A DNA stretch of 57,193 nt, from assembly GCA_964438975.1 (NCBI GenBank), contig CAYTMU010000023.1:1-57193 (forward strand). The letters are read 5' to 3'. The notes beneath the pieces are model-generated. The model saw only the letters and a list, made by a program, of their open reading frames with translations, ran no database searches and had not been told where the DNA came from. The stretch comes from Chryseosolibacter sp964438975 (GTDB lineage: Bacteria > Bacteroidota > Bacteroidia > Cytophagales > Cyclobacteriaceae). A program made the translations under genes and the position numbers. Shown in pieces: positions 1 to 8,309 of the stretch; the stretch's first letter is position 1; each line of letters opens with the position of its first letter.

Positions 1-28
1 AAAGGGGCCCCGCTTTCGCAGAGCCCCT
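1..28 (-). terminator. Rho-independent terminator of groESL
   Basis: Read on the minus strand just after the groEL stop, this is an 11-bp stem (two G-U pairs) closed by a GAAA-type loop and ending in CCCCTTT. The T-tract runs off the window edge, so its full length cannot be seen. Confidence 0.65.
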
Positions 29-52
29 CCGTATTGGATAGATAATGATTGC

Positions 53-1690
53 TTACATCATTCCGCCCATGCCGCCGCCGTGAGGAGCAGCAGGTGCAGG
101 GTGTTCTTCAGGGATCTCAGATACCACTGCCTCGGTAGTGAGGAGCAAACCTGCGATTGAAGCTGCGTTTTCCAGCGCAAGGCGTGTTACCTTCGTAGGA
201 TCGATGATACCCGCATCGAAGAAGTTCTCGAACTTGTTATCGAGTGCGTTGTATCCGTAATCCTTCTTGGAATCACGAACCTTGTTCACGATCACAGAAC
301 CTTCCTGACCGGCGTTCTCAGCAATGGTGCGGAGAGGAGCCTCAAGTGCAAGGCGAACGATGTTCACGCCTGTTGCCTGGTCTTCGTTGTTCAAACCAAG
401 GTCGTCTACGTTCTTCAGTGCTTCGATCGCACGGATGTAAGCCACGCCACCACCGGGAACGATACCCTCCTGAACTGCGGCGCGTGTTGCATGCAACGCA
501 TCGTCTACACGGTCTTTCTTCTCTTTCATTTCCACTTCAGTAGCAGCTCCTACGTAGAGGATAGCAACGCCACCGGAAAGTTTCGCGAGGCGCTCCTGGA
601 GCTTTTCCTTGTCGTAGTCAGACGTCGTCGTTTCGATCTGAGCGCGGATCTGTGCGATCCGTCCCTGGATGTCAGCCTTTGTTCCAGCGCCGTTGACGAT
701 GGTTGTATTGTCTTTGTCGACGTTGATCTTGTCAGCGCGGCCGAGCATATCGAGTGTTGCATTCTCCAGTTTGAAGCCTTGCTCTTCAGAGATGACTTTT
801 CCACCGGTGAGAACTGCGATATCTTCGAGCATAGCCTTGCGGCGATCGCCAAAGCCAGGAGCCTTGACAGCTGCCACGCGCAGTGCACCGCGGATTTTGT
901 TGACAACGAGTGTAGCAAGAGCTTCACCTTCCACTTCTTCTGCGATGATCAGAAGAGGTTTACCCGTCTGAGCAGTCTGTTCGAGGACAGGCAGCAGTTC
1001 TTTCATACTGCTGATCTTCTTGTCGTATATGAGGATGAAAGGCTGATCGAGGTCGGCCTCCATTTTCTCGGTGTTTGTGACAAAGTAAGGAGAGAGGTAA
1101 CCGCGGTCGAATTGCATCCCTTCCACAGTCTTAACTTCAGTCTCCGTTCCTTTTGCTTCCTCAACGGTGATCACACCATCGCGGCCGACTTTGTCCATTG
1201 CATCGGCGATCATCTTTCCGATGGTGTCGTCGCTGTTTGCGGAGATTGTGGCAACTTGCGCGATTTCCGCTGAATCTTTCAGCTTGCGCGATTGCTTGCG
1301 GAGGTGCGTTACGACGGCGTCGACAGCTTTGTCAATACCGCGTTTCAGATCCATTGGGTTGGCACCCGCCGCAACGTTCTTAATACCGTGTGAATAGATT
1401 GCCTGTGCCAGTACTGTTGCAGTTGTTGTACCGTCACCTGCTGCGTCAGCTGTCTTGGAAGCAACTTCCTTTACGAGCTGTGCTCCCATATTTTCAATAG
1501 CATCTTTCAACTCGATTTCCTTGGCAACCGATACACCATCTTTAGTGACAGTAGGAGCGCCGAATTTCTTGTCGAGGATGACGTTGCGTCCTTTAGGTCC
1601 AAGTGTCACCTTTACTGCATTCGCAAGTTTGTCTACACCTTTCTTGATCTTATCTCTTGCCGAGGTGTCAAACGTGATTTCTTTAGCCAT
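53..1690 (-). CDS. groL: Chaperonin GroEL (HSP60)
   Basis: This is the 60-kDa chaperonin subunit that forms the double-ring ATP-driven folding chamber in the cytoplasm, with GroES as lid. It is 545 residues long, normal for the family. The N-terminus MAKEITFDTSARDKI, the ATP-site motif AGDGTTTATVLA near residue 86, the conserved EGIVPGGGVAYIRA segment near residue 410 and the Gly/Met-rich tail GGGMGGMM are all present. It follows groES by 27 nt in the usual groES-groEL order, and a hairpin terminator follows the stop. No truncation or odd residues are seen. Confidence 0.99.
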   Translation of the reverse strand: MAKEITFDTSARDKIKKGVDKLANAVKVTLGPKGRNVILDKKFGAPTVTKDGVSVAKEIELKDAIENMGAQLVKEVASKTADAAGDGTTTATVLAQAIYSHGIKNVAAGANPMDLKRGIDKAVDAVVTHLRKQSRKLKDSAEIAQVATISANSDDTIGKMIADAMDKVGRDGVITVEEAKGTETEVKTVEGMQFDRGYLSPYFVTNTEKMEADLDQPFILIYDKKISSMKELLPVLEQTAQTGKPLLIIAEEVEGEALATLVVNKIRGALRVAAVKAPGFGDRRKAMLEDIAVLTGGKVISEEQGFKLENATLDMLGRADKINVDKDNTTIVNGAGTKADIQGRIAQIRAQIETTTSDYDKEKLQERLAKLSGGVAILYVGAATEVEMKEKKDRVDDALHATRAAVQEGIVPGGGVAYIRAIEALKNVDDLGLNNEDQATGVNIVRLALEAPLRTIAENAGQEGSVIVNKVRDSKKDYGYNALDNKFENFFDAGIIDPTKVTRLALENAASIAGLLLTTEAVVSEIPEEHPAPAAPHGGGMGGMM

Positions 1691-1717
1691 AATATTCTTG
1701 AGATTTTAGGTTAGTGA

Positions 1718-1996
1718 TTAGATAATTCCGAAGATGTCAGAATTGCGCATGATCAGGTATTCTTTACCATCAATTGTGATCTCTGTACCGGCATACTTAC
1801 CATACAGCACGTCATCGCCTACTTTGACAGTTACCGGCTTGTCCTTTAATCCCTCACCAACGGCAACGATCTTGCCTCTCTGTGGCTTCTCCTTTGCAGT
1901 GTCAGGGATAATGATACCCGATGCTGTTTTGGTTTCAGCCTCAGCGGGTTCCACAAGCACCCTGTCCTCATTTGGTTTGAAATTGATTTTTGCCAT
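1718..1996 (-). CDS. groES: Co-chaperonin GroES (HSP10)
   Basis: This 92-residue protein is the heptameric lid of the GroEL chamber. The N-terminal segment NFKPNEDRVLVEP, the mobile-loop region ETKTASGIIIPDTA and the C-terminal segment EYLIMRNSDIFGII match the family along its full length. It is the first gene of the groES-groEL operon. No CIRCE inverted repeat (HrcA operator) is visible upstream; a sigma-54-like promoter is seen instead about 50 nt upstream and is listed separately. Confidence 0.98.
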   Translation of the reverse strand: MAKINFKPNEDRVLVEPAEAETKTASGIIIPDTAKEKPQRGKIVAVGEGLKDKPVTVKVGDDVLYGKYAGTEITIDGKEYLIMRNSDIFGII

Positions 1997-2045
1997 ATAC
2001 GATCGATTGTTTTAGGTTGAACATATGGGTTTCGCATGCGGCATT

Positions 2046-2061
2046 AGCATCAACTATGCCA
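2046..2061 (-). promoter_or_regulatory. Candidate sigma-54 promoter of groESL
   Basis: On the minus strand this reads TGGCATAGTTGATGCT, with the invariant GG and GC separated by exactly 10 nt as in sigma-54 -24/-12 elements (TGGCAC-N5-TTGCW). The predicted start, about 12 nt after the GC, would leave a leader of about 40 nt before the groES ATG at 1996. This is a pattern match; no experimental support can be seen here. Confidence 0.4.
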
Positions 2062-2210
2062 GCGCGAAAAGAGACGCGAATTACGGACATTTTTTCAAAC
2101 AATGACAGTTTTACGGCGTTATTTGGGCGGAAGCGGCATGGTTTTCACTGGCATTATGGCAAGCTGTCAGTGTTCCGGCCGGCCCGCAGTACCATTCGCC
2201 GCCGCATTGG

Positions 2211-2241
2211 TTGACTCGAACAGCAAATACTGGTAAATTTT
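2211..2241 (+). promoter_or_regulatory. Bacteroidota-type promoter of the 2262 gene
   Basis: TTG at 2211-2213, a 20-nt spacer, then TAAATTTT at 2234-2241, one mismatch from the TAnnTTTG -7 element. The predicted start near 2248 lies about 14 nt before the ATG at 2262 and supports that start over one at 2211. Confidence 0.35.
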
Positions 2242-2261
2242 CATTACCAAATTGTGCTTCT

Positions 2262-2978
2262 ATGGAGAAATTGTCAAAAGACTGGCTGACGCAAGGGCTA
2301 ATTGATTTCGAGTACAAGAAATACCTGTTGCTGGCCTACCTGCAAACCGCCAAGAAATCCTTTGATAAAGTGGAATTGTACCCTTTCCTGGCAGACCTGG
2401 TCTTTCATTATCGCAACCTGATGTCAGTAAAGGAGAACAAATCGCTCATCCGCGATGCTTTCCCGAAGGAAATATCTCAGGAAGAACTTCAGAAGCTTGA
2501 ATTGCACTACAAGGAAATAATTGAGGATGATGAGGTTATGAGCGAGTTAGACTCGATTATTGAGTTCGCCATCCCCAGAATCCAGGGCTCGCTTAAGGAG
2601 GGGTCGGTCATTTATGAGCATGTTGAATCACAGTGCGAGATCTCGCCGATAGGTGTCACGCCGCTATATGCCAACGAAGGGTATCTGTTTGTCACGATGC
2701 CACCGGAAAAGGAGACGCGTGTTTACCGGTACCAGGTCAGTATTTTCGGCGATAGCCAGGAGCAATTGCGCAGCCTCAATACCCGTTTCCTTGAGCGTAT
2801 TGACAAGTCCGCGCTGCACCCGTACGAGCAGATCAAACTGGATCTGATCAAGCGCTATCGCGACTTGCCGAATCCTGCGGCATACCTGCTGCTGTCACGG
2901 ATGCAGTTTCCGTTTAATGAGACGCTCATGCCCGTCGCGAAGCGCCTTTTCGTCAAGCATATTTCGCAGGCAGCCTGA
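2262..2978 (+). CDS. Conserved hypothetical protein
   Basis: This is a 238-residue cytoplasmic protein with no signal peptide or membrane segment. It looks mainly helical and is rich in charged residues, with a beta-looking middle (around residues 125-170, containing VIYEHVESQCEIS and YLFVTMPPEKETRVYRYQVSIFG). I do not recognise a domain. It resembles uncharacterised Bacteroidota proteins in general character only. The start is set at ATG 2262 (MEKLSKDW) because a promoter-like element ends just upstream; an in-frame ATG at 2211 would lie inside that promoter. It converges on secG with a shared terminator hairpin between them. Confidence 0.8.
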   Translation: MEKLSKDWLTQGLIDFEYKKYLLLAYLQTAKKSFDKVELYPFLADLVFHYRNLMSVKENKSLIRDAFPKEISQEELQKLELHYKEIIEDDEVMSELDSIIEFAIPRIQGSLKEGSVIYEHVESQCEISPIGVTPLYANEGYLFVTMPPEKETRVYRYQVSIFGDSQEQLRSLNTRFLERIDKSALHPYEQIKLDLIKRYRDLPNPAAYLLLSRMQFPFNETLMPVAKRLFVKHISQAA

Positions 2979-2985
2979 TCATAGA

Positions 2986-3008
2986 AAAGCCCGCTATAAG
3001 CGGGCTTT
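2986..3008. terminator. Bidirectional terminator between 2262 gene and secG
   Basis: A perfect 9-bp stem (AAAGCCCGC / GCGGGCTTT) with a 5-nt loop lies between two convergent genes. A-rich and T-rich flanks on either side make it usable from both strands. Confidence 0.75.
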
Positions 3009-3034
3009 GTAAATATTTTTACTTAAGTAAGTTG

Positions 3035-3385
3035 TTATTCAACGGTATCTCCGGGTGAAGACTGAGCATCCGGAGCCTCCAGGTTAAAGTTCGGCGCCGT
3101 TACGGGTGCCTGTTCTCCGGCGCGTTGGATGATATCATCCGTAGGGCCTCTGGATGATCCAGGAGTCATGAAGCTGGTCGACATCGACAGAACCATGATC
3201 GCGATAACAAAGCCCCAGGTTAGCTTCTCCAGCAGATCTCCGGTCTTCTTAACGCCGATGATGTTGCTGGCGGCGGAACCGCCGAATTGGCTGCTAAGTC
3301 CTCCTCCCTTCGAGTTCTGGGCAAGGATGACGAGCACGAGTAGTATACAGAGAAAAACGATAAGGCCGATTACAAGGGCGTACAT
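3035..3385 (-). CDS. secG: Preprotein translocase subunit SecG
   Basis: SecG is the small auxiliary subunit of the SecYEG channel in the inner membrane. This 116-residue protein has two hydrophobic segments (about residues 1-22 and 55-72), and between them the conserved family stretch ILAQNSKGGGLSSQFGG, followed by a polar Pro/Asp/Glu-rich tail. Length and layout fit Bacteroidota SecG. It is the last gene of an apparent minus-strand operon, starting 3 nt after the upstream TPR-like gene stops. Confidence 0.95.
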   Translation of the reverse strand: MYALVIGLIVFLCILLVLVILAQNSKGGGLSSQFGGSAASNIIGVKKTGDLLEKLTWGFVIAIMVLSMSTSFMTPGSSRGPTDDIIQRAGEQAPVTAPNFNLEAPDAQSSPGDTVE

Positions 3386-3388
3386 AAC

Positions 3389-4342
3389 TTACTTCTTCAG
3401 TTCTTCAATTCGGGACGCAAAGTAAGCCTTTTTTTGAGGATATTTCCAAATAAGTTTCTTCAGCACCTCCACGGCACGGTCTTTCTTTCCCTGTTTCACC
3501 AGGATTTCGACGAGTGTCTCGGAAACAATGTTTTCACCGAATTCGCCCGACTTGATGGTGTTGAAGTCGCCGGTCGACGGAACGCGTTCGCGCGGGTTTG
3601 AGATCGATGGTTGAACGCGGATAAACTGGTTGATAATCTCGATCTGCTGCTTTTGCCGCTCATTTTCCGGACTGATCTCCTCCTTTGAGTTTTGTATTTC
3701 GGCTATCAGTTCGTCGGGGTTTTCGCGCGGTTTTTTTTTTGAGACCGCATCATCGGAGTCGTCGTCGGTTTGCTTGGTTAGCGTTTTCGCCATCTCGATA
3801 ATTCGCTGTTTTTTTGCCTTTACCGGCGATAATTCAGATTCGTCCGCGGCCTTAAAAGTTATCGATGTTACCGGCTGCTCTTCGGTCGCTTTCTCTTCGG
3901 CCTCCTCCGTTTCAGTGGAAATGCCGTGATTACCGGGCTTGACTCCCTGCGGGTAGTCCATGAACAGATTCTCAAACGTGTCCTTGAGTTTGGACAGACG
4001 GTCGAGGTCATCCATCACCGTATCTGCGACATCGACTGACTCCAGGGTAGAGGCTACCTGTTTCTCTGCGTCAATATGTTTTGAGACCACCTGCTGAATT
4101 GACTCCGCAGGTTCACGTGTAATGATTTCCTTCAGAAGCGCGCGATCGGCCGAATACACGGCAGCGACCTGAAGATCGCGCTGCTGGTGTTGCAGACCGT
4201 GGTCTTTGCTGGCCCGCGCCGAAAGTATTTGTATCAGCTGACTATATGGATACTCCGCCTTCAGAGAAGCAATCGCCTGTGCCTCATCAACTGAGGTGTT
4301 GGCAAATCGACGGAGAATTTCAAGGAAATCAGTTCTATCCAC
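3389..4342 (-). CDS. TPR-like hypothetical protein
   Basis: This 317-residue protein has no signal peptide. The N-terminal part (about 1-110) is helical and includes the repeat-like YPYSQLIQILSARASKDHG; the middle (about 125-250) is low-complexity and highly charged (Glu, Lys, Asp); the last 50 residues (ETLVEILVKQGKKDRAVEVL...YPQKKAYFASRIEEL) look like one TPR hairpin. The gene sits between lptE and secG, which fits an envelope-biogenesis neighbourhood but does not prove a role. A run of ten A (coding strand, complement of 3731-3740) encodes Lys-Lys-Lys and could be prone to slippage. Confidence 0.8.
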   Translation of the reverse strand: MDRTDFLEILRRFANTSVDEAQAIASLKAEYPYSQLIQILSARASKDHGLQHQQRDLQVAAVYSADRALLKEIITREPAESIQQVVSKHIDAEKQVASTLESVDVADTVMDDLDRLSKLKDTFENLFMDYPQGVKPGNHGISTETEEAEEKATEEQPVTSITFKAADESELSPVKAKKQRIIEMAKTLTKQTDDDSDDAVSKKKPRENPDELIAEIQNSKEEISPENERQKQQIEIINQFIRVQPSISNPRERVPSTGDFNTIKSGEFGENIVSETLVEILVKQGKKDRAVEVLKKLIWKYPQKKAYFASRIEELKK

Positions 4343-4396
4343 GAAGCAGGGGCTTAGGGTAAAAGTAGCAAAAAAAGCAATAGAGCGAAACCTGAA

Positions 4397-4936
4397 TTAC
4401 CAGTTTGCGACCGAGGCGTTGAAGATATCATTGACGATCCGCTGAAAGATCTCCTTGATGAAAGATTCTTCGACATCACTGACGTTCAATTCGTTGTCGA
4501 AATCCTTGTAGAACGAAAATGTTTTGTCTTTGAAACTCATTTCTTCATTGACGGTGTTGGTATACGTGGCGCGAACGGTGATCGTGAGTCGCGTAGCAGA
4601 TGCACGGTCGATTTCCATGGGGTTGCCGGACGCAGTCGGTGCGATAGGCGTGATCCGCATATCGGTGATTTCCCCCTCGAGTTGCAATTCTCCTTCCTCA
4701 GCAACTACGCGCAGGCTCGAATTCTGCACGAAGTAGTTCTTCAGGTCATTGGTAAAAACCTGCGACATATTTGCCGGTCCGAGATCGGCGTTGTTATAAA
4801 ATTCTGCGATACTGATGGTCTCGGCGGTTGTACCGACACCACTCATGGAGTAGTTGATCTTTACACCGCAGGCATTTCCGCAAAGCAGGGCAAACGCCAG
4901 TATGGCAGTCGCGATCCGCGATTTTTTAGTCTTCAA
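4397..4936 (-). CDS. lptE: LPS assembly lipoprotein LptE-like
   Basis: LptE is the outer-membrane lipoprotein that plugs and assembles LptD for lipopolysaccharide export. This 179-residue protein starts with KTKKSR, a hydrophobic stretch and a lipobox-like LCGNAC (Cys23), then CGVKINYSMSG, a segment I associate with Bacteroidota LptE. The start codon is TTG at 4936, overlapping the last 11 nt of the upstream sigma-54 activator gene; no in-frame ATG is available before the signal peptide. The overlap suggests translational coupling. The family call rests on the N-terminal segment, size and gene order. Confidence 0.8.
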   Translation of the reverse strand: MKTKKSRIATAILAFALLCGNACGVKINYSMSGVGTTAETISIAEFYNNADLGPANMSQVFTNDLKNYFVQNSSLRVVAEEGELQLEGEITDMRITPIAPTASGNPMEIDRASATRLTITVRATYTNTVNEEMSFKDKTFSFYKDFDNELNVSDVEESFIKEIFQRIVNDIFNASVANW

Positions 4937-6188
4937 GCTCGTACTGTTTTATCTTCCGGTACAGGGTCCGTTCGGAAATGCCCAAATCCCGTGCCGCATA
5001 TTTTCGCTTGTTATTGTTCTTTCTGAGAGCTCGAATGATGAGTTCCTTTTCTTTCTTTTCGATTGAGAGCGAGTCATCCTCGGTTTCGTGCGCAATGTCA
5101 TGGACATCCTCGACCACTTCTGCAGAAGGATCTGAGGGCGTCGGAATATTTAGTACTCGGTGATGATCGTGTGCCACAGCGCCAGAATCGTGGTGCAGGT
5201 CTTCGAACAGCTCTGCATGGTCTTTTGCCATCTTGCTCTTATCGCCCTGGTCGTTGAGCAGTTCCAATACGATCTTTTTGAGATCGATCATGTCCTTCTT
5301 CATATCAAAGAGCACTTTGTACAGAATGTCGCGCTCGTTCAGACTCTCCTTGTCTGGAATATCCGCGCGATATAACGCGGGAAGACTGCTTTCTTTGGGC
5401 AGGTATCGCTGGAGTTCCTCTGCCGTGATTTCGTGCTGATCGGTTGTCAGGACCGAAATCTGCTCGACGAGATTCTTGAGTTGCCGGATGTTGCCCGGAA
5501 ACCGGTACCGGATGAGCACGTCCTTCGCATCTTCCGTCAGCGCGATGGGCTTTACCCGGTATTTATCAGCAAAGTCGGACGCGAATTTCCGGAACAACAA
5601 CTCGATATCACGACCGCGTTCCCGCAGGGGAGGTACATAGATCGGTACGGTGCTGAGGCGATAATAGAGGTCCTCCCTGAATTTTCCCTCCTCCACATTC
5701 CGCATCAGGTTAACATTCGTCGCTGCAACCACCCGAACGTCCGTCTTCTGGACTTTAGATGAACCTACTTTGATGAATTCTCCGTTTTCGAGAACACGCA
5801 ACAGGCGCGCTTGTGTACCGAGTGGCATTTCACCGATTTCGTCGAGGAACATCGTGCCGCCGTCAGTCACTTCGAAGTAACCCTTCCGTGCCTCGTGCGC
5901 CCCCGTAAAAGACCCTTTCTCGTGCCCGAAGAGTTCGGAATCAATGGTACCTTCCGGAATAGATCCGCAGTTGATTGCGATGAACTGGCCGTGCTTGCGC
6001 GGACTCAGATGATGTATGATCTTCGAGAACGATTCCTTTCCGCTCCCGCTTTCACCGGTAATCAACACTGACATATCAGTCGGTGCTACCTGCATGGCTA
6101 CCCGCACAGAATTGTTCAGCAGCGGCGAGTTGCCGATGATTCCGAACCGCTGTTTGATGCTTTGGATTTCCTGTTCCGTGATTGCCAT
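4926..6188 (-). CDS. Sigma-54-dependent transcriptional activator
   Basis: This is a bacterial enhancer-binding protein of 420 residues that would remodel the RNA polymerase-sigma-54 closed complex. Order: short N-terminus with no receiver or sensor domain; AAA+ domain with Walker A GESGSGKE (residues 45-52), L1 loop GSFTGA (near 93-98; the usual GAFTGA with Ala to Ser), Walker B GGTMFLDEIGEMPL and arginine-finger region REDLYYRLSTVPIYVPPLRER; a variable acidic linker (about 290-370); and a C-terminal Fis-type helix-turn-helix (ARDLGISERTLYRKIKQY). It lies 3 nt after miaB and overlaps lptE. Without a receiver domain its activity is probably set by partner proteins or expression level. A sigma-54-like site precedes groES in this window, but no direct link can be shown. 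Confidence 0.93.
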   Translation of the reverse strand: MAITEQEIQSIKQRFGIIGNSPLLNNSVRVAMQVAPTDMSVLITGESGSGKESFSKIIHHLSPRKHGQFIAINCGSIPEGTIDSELFGHEKGSFTGAHEARKGYFEVTDGGTMFLDEIGEMPLGTQARLLRVLENGEFIKVGSSKVQKTDVRVVAATNVNLMRNVEEGKFREDLYYRLSTVPIYVPPLRERGRDIELLFRKFASDFADKYRVKPIALTEDAKDVLIRYRFPGNIRQLKNLVEQISVLTTDQHEITAEELQRYLPKESSLPALYRADIPDKESLNERDILYKVLFDMKKDMIDLKKIVLELLNDQGDKSKMAKDHAELFEDLHHDSGAVAHDHHRVLNIPTPSDPSAEVVEDVHDIAHETEDDSLSIEKKEKELIIRALRKNNNKRKYAARDLGISERTLYRKIKQYELED

Positions 6189-6191
6189 GGT

Positions 6192-7649
6192 CTATTCAGC
6201 TACGTTGCCAATCAAAGTTGCGCCGGTGCATCTGTCGACGCGCACATTTACGTATTGTCCCTTGGTAAATCTTCCCTTCGGAAAGACGATAACCTTGTTT
6301 GCGCTGTTTCGGCCTTGCAGGAACTCGTCGGACTTTCTGGAATTTCCTTCAATAAGAACGTTAAAGACTTTGCCTATATCAGCCTGGTTTCGCAGAAGGG
6401 AATGGGCGGCTTGTTTTTCGATGATTTCGGAAAGTCGGCGCTTCTTCGTATCCAATGGGATATCGTCTGCGAATTTCTTTTCGGCGAGGGTGCCGGGCCG
6501 CTCCGAATAGTAAAACATATAGGCATAATCAAACTTCACCGATTCCATTAAGGTGAGTGTGTCAGCGTGATCCTCCTCGGTTTCGGAGCAAAATCCTGCG
6601 ATCATGTCGGAAGACAGGCCGCATTCGTCTCCCAGTATATCGCGTATGCGGCTGATCTTATTCAGGTACCAGTCTCGGGTGTACCCGCGATTCATCATAT
6701 CCAGGATGCGGCTGCTGCCGCTCTGTACCGGGAGGTGGATGTACTTACAGACGTTGTCATGACGAGCCATGGTGTAGAGCACGTCATCGGTAATGTCTTT
6801 CGGATGTGAGGTCGAGAAACGAATCCGCAGATCGGGGTGTACCTGTGCGACCATGTCCAACAGGCCTGCGAATGTGATGATCTCCCCGACGTCCTTCTTT
6901 TCAAGACGGGCCTTGTTGTTCTCGTCCTCGCTCCACTTATAGGAATCGACATTCTGACCCAGGAGCGTCACTTCGCGATACCCGCGATTGAAAAGGTCAG
7001 TCGCCTCTGCAACGATCGACTTAGGATCGCGGCTCCGCTCACGACCTCTCGTGAACGGGACGACACAGAAGGTGCACATGTTGTCACACCCGCGCATGAT
7101 CGAGATAAAGGCAGTAATTCCGTTGGAGTTCAACCGTACGGGACTGATATCCGCATAGGTCTCTTCCCGCGATAGAAAGGTGTTGACCGCCTTGTGGCCG
7201 TCATCGACCTGAGCGATGAGCTTTGGCAAGTCGCGGTAGGCGTCCGGACCAGCAACGAGGTCGACGATCTTTTCTTCCTCCAGCAGCTTGGATTTCAGCC
7301 GTTCGGCCATACAACCCAGCACGCCTATGAGCATGTCGGGCTTCTGTTTCTTCATCGAAGTAAAGTGAGAGAGGCGGTTCCGCACGGTCTGCTCCGCTTT
7401 TTCACGAATCGAGCAAGTATTCAGAAAGATCACATCGGCGAGTGATACGTCAGATGTCGTATCAAACCCTTCCTTCGCCAGGATGGAGGCAACGATCTCG
7501 CTATCGGAGAAATTCATCTGACACCCATAGCTTTCAATATATAACTTGCGGGATTTGCCGGTATCGACTTCCCGTGACACCTGGAATGTCTCACATCCCT
7601 CGGCTGTCTCGCTTCCCAAAATCCCGATATCTTCTATCAAATTCGCCAT
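6192..7649 (-). CDS. miaB: tRNA-2-methylthio-N6-dimethylallyladenosine synthase MiaB
   Basis: MiaB is a radical-SAM methylthiotransferase that adds a methylthio group to i6A37 of tRNAs reading UNN codons. The N-terminal UPF0004 domain has YGCQMNFSDSE, NTCSIRE and GCMAERL, supplying the three auxiliary-cluster cysteines; the radical-SAM motif is GCDNMCTFC (CxxxCxxC); a C-terminal TRAM domain follows. The start is set at ATG 7649 (MANLIEDIG, 485 residues). A longer reading to 7748 would overlap the divergent carbonic anhydrase gene, and a -7 promoter element lies at 7667-7674. It heads the operon running to secG. Confidence 0.96.
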   Translation of the reverse strand: MANLIEDIGILGSETAEGCETFQVSREVDTGKSRKLYIESYGCQMNFSDSEIVASILAKEGFDTTSDVSLADVIFLNTCSIREKAEQTVRNRLSHFTSMKKQKPDMLIGVLGCMAERLKSKLLEEEKIVDLVAGPDAYRDLPKLIAQVDDGHKAVNTFLSREETYADISPVRLNSNGITAFISIMRGCDNMCTFCVVPFTRGRERSRDPKSIVAEATDLFNRGYREVTLLGQNVDSYKWSEDENNKARLEKKDVGEIITFAGLLDMVAQVHPDLRIRFSTSHPKDITDDVLYTMARHDNVCKYIHLPVQSGSSRILDMMNRGYTRDWYLNKISRIRDILGDECGLSSDMIAGFCSETEEDHADTLTLMESVKFDYAYMFYYSERPGTLAEKKFADDIPLDTKKRRLSEIIEKQAAHSLLRNQADIGKVFNVLIEGNSRKSDEFLQGRNSANKVIVFPKGRFTKGQYVNVRVDRCTGATLIGNVAE

Positions 7650-7666
7650 AATATTCAGCCAAGGTG

Positions 7667-7674
7667 CAAAAATA
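7667..7674 (-). promoter_or_regulatory. -7 promoter element of the miaB operon
   Basis: On the minus strand this is TATTTTTG, an exact match to the Bacteroidota -7 element TAnnTTTG, about 18 nt before the ATG at 7649. I see no clear -33 TTG at the right distance. Confidence 0.35.
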
Positions 7675-7741
7675 CAATATTCGGGAATAAATGACATATT
7701 GGCAGGAGTATTTTGGGGCAAGCCCCCTATATTTGGCGGAT

Positions 7742-8260
7742 ATGGCAATAATCAAGACTGTGCGGGGGTTTGAACCGCGATTTGGCAAGAACTGCTTCCT
7801 GGCTGATACCGCGGTGGTTGTCGGGGAAGTGGTGATGGGAGAGAACTGCACTGTCTGGTTCAATGCTGTAGTTCGCGGCGATGTAAATTCAATCACCATC
7901 GGCGACAACACGAACATTCAGGATGGTGCCGTGATCCACGGCACCTATGAGCGAGCAAAGACGGTGATCGGCAGCAACGTTTCGATCGCCCATAACGCAG
8001 TCGTTCACGGATGTACAGTCGAAGACAACGTTTTGATCGGCATGGGGGCGATTGTCATGGACGATGCCGTGGTCGGTGCGGAGTCAGTTGTCGCAGCAGG
8101 AGCGATCGTGTTACCGGGTACCCGGATTCCTCCCGGAAGTGTCTACGCAGGTGTCCCGGCGAAAAGGGTAAAGGATATCAGCGAGGAGATGAAAGCAGTG
8201 ATCGTCAGGACTGCCGGCAACTACCCGATGTATGCTTCATGGTTCAAAGATCAGAGCTGA
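7742..8260 (+). CDS. Gamma-class carbonic anhydrase family protein
   Basis: This 172-residue protein has the left-handed beta-helix (hexapeptide repeat) pattern of the gamma-carbonic anhydrase/YrdA/PaaY family, with repeats such as VVVGEVVMGENCTVW, ITIGDNTNIQDGAVIH and VLIGMGAIV. The metal-binding histidines of the family are represented by the DGAVIHG and SIAHNAVVHGC segments. The family hydrates CO2 or is catalytically silent; which applies here is not decidable. The start is ATG 7742 (MAIIKTVRG); an earlier in-frame ATG at 7691 would extend into the miaB promoter region. TATATTTG at 7728-7735 is a possible -7 element but lies very close to the ATG. Confidence 0.9.
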   Translation: MAIIKTVRGFEPRFGKNCFLADTAVVVGEVVMGENCTVWFNAVVRGDVNSITIGDNTNIQDGAVIHGTYERAKTVIGSNVSIAHNAVVHGCTVEDNVLIGMGAIVMDDAVVGAESVVAAGAIVLPGTRIPPGSVYAGVPAKRVKDISEEMKAVIVRTAGNYPMYASWFKDQS

Positions 8261-8309
8261 TTCCGGGCTTGCCTGAGTAGTTCAACCAAAGAAAAGAAAG
8301 CAGAGCTTT

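Noticed and set aside
491..1273. 260-codon open frame antisense to groEL
   Set aside because: groEL is certain; the antisense product has no family features.
1997..2200. CIRCE element upstream of groES
   Set aside because: No TTAGCACTC-N9-GAGTGCTAA-like inverted repeat is present.
7650..7748. 33-residue N-terminal extension of MiaB
   Set aside because: It overlaps the divergent carbonic anhydrase gene and the miaB -7 element.
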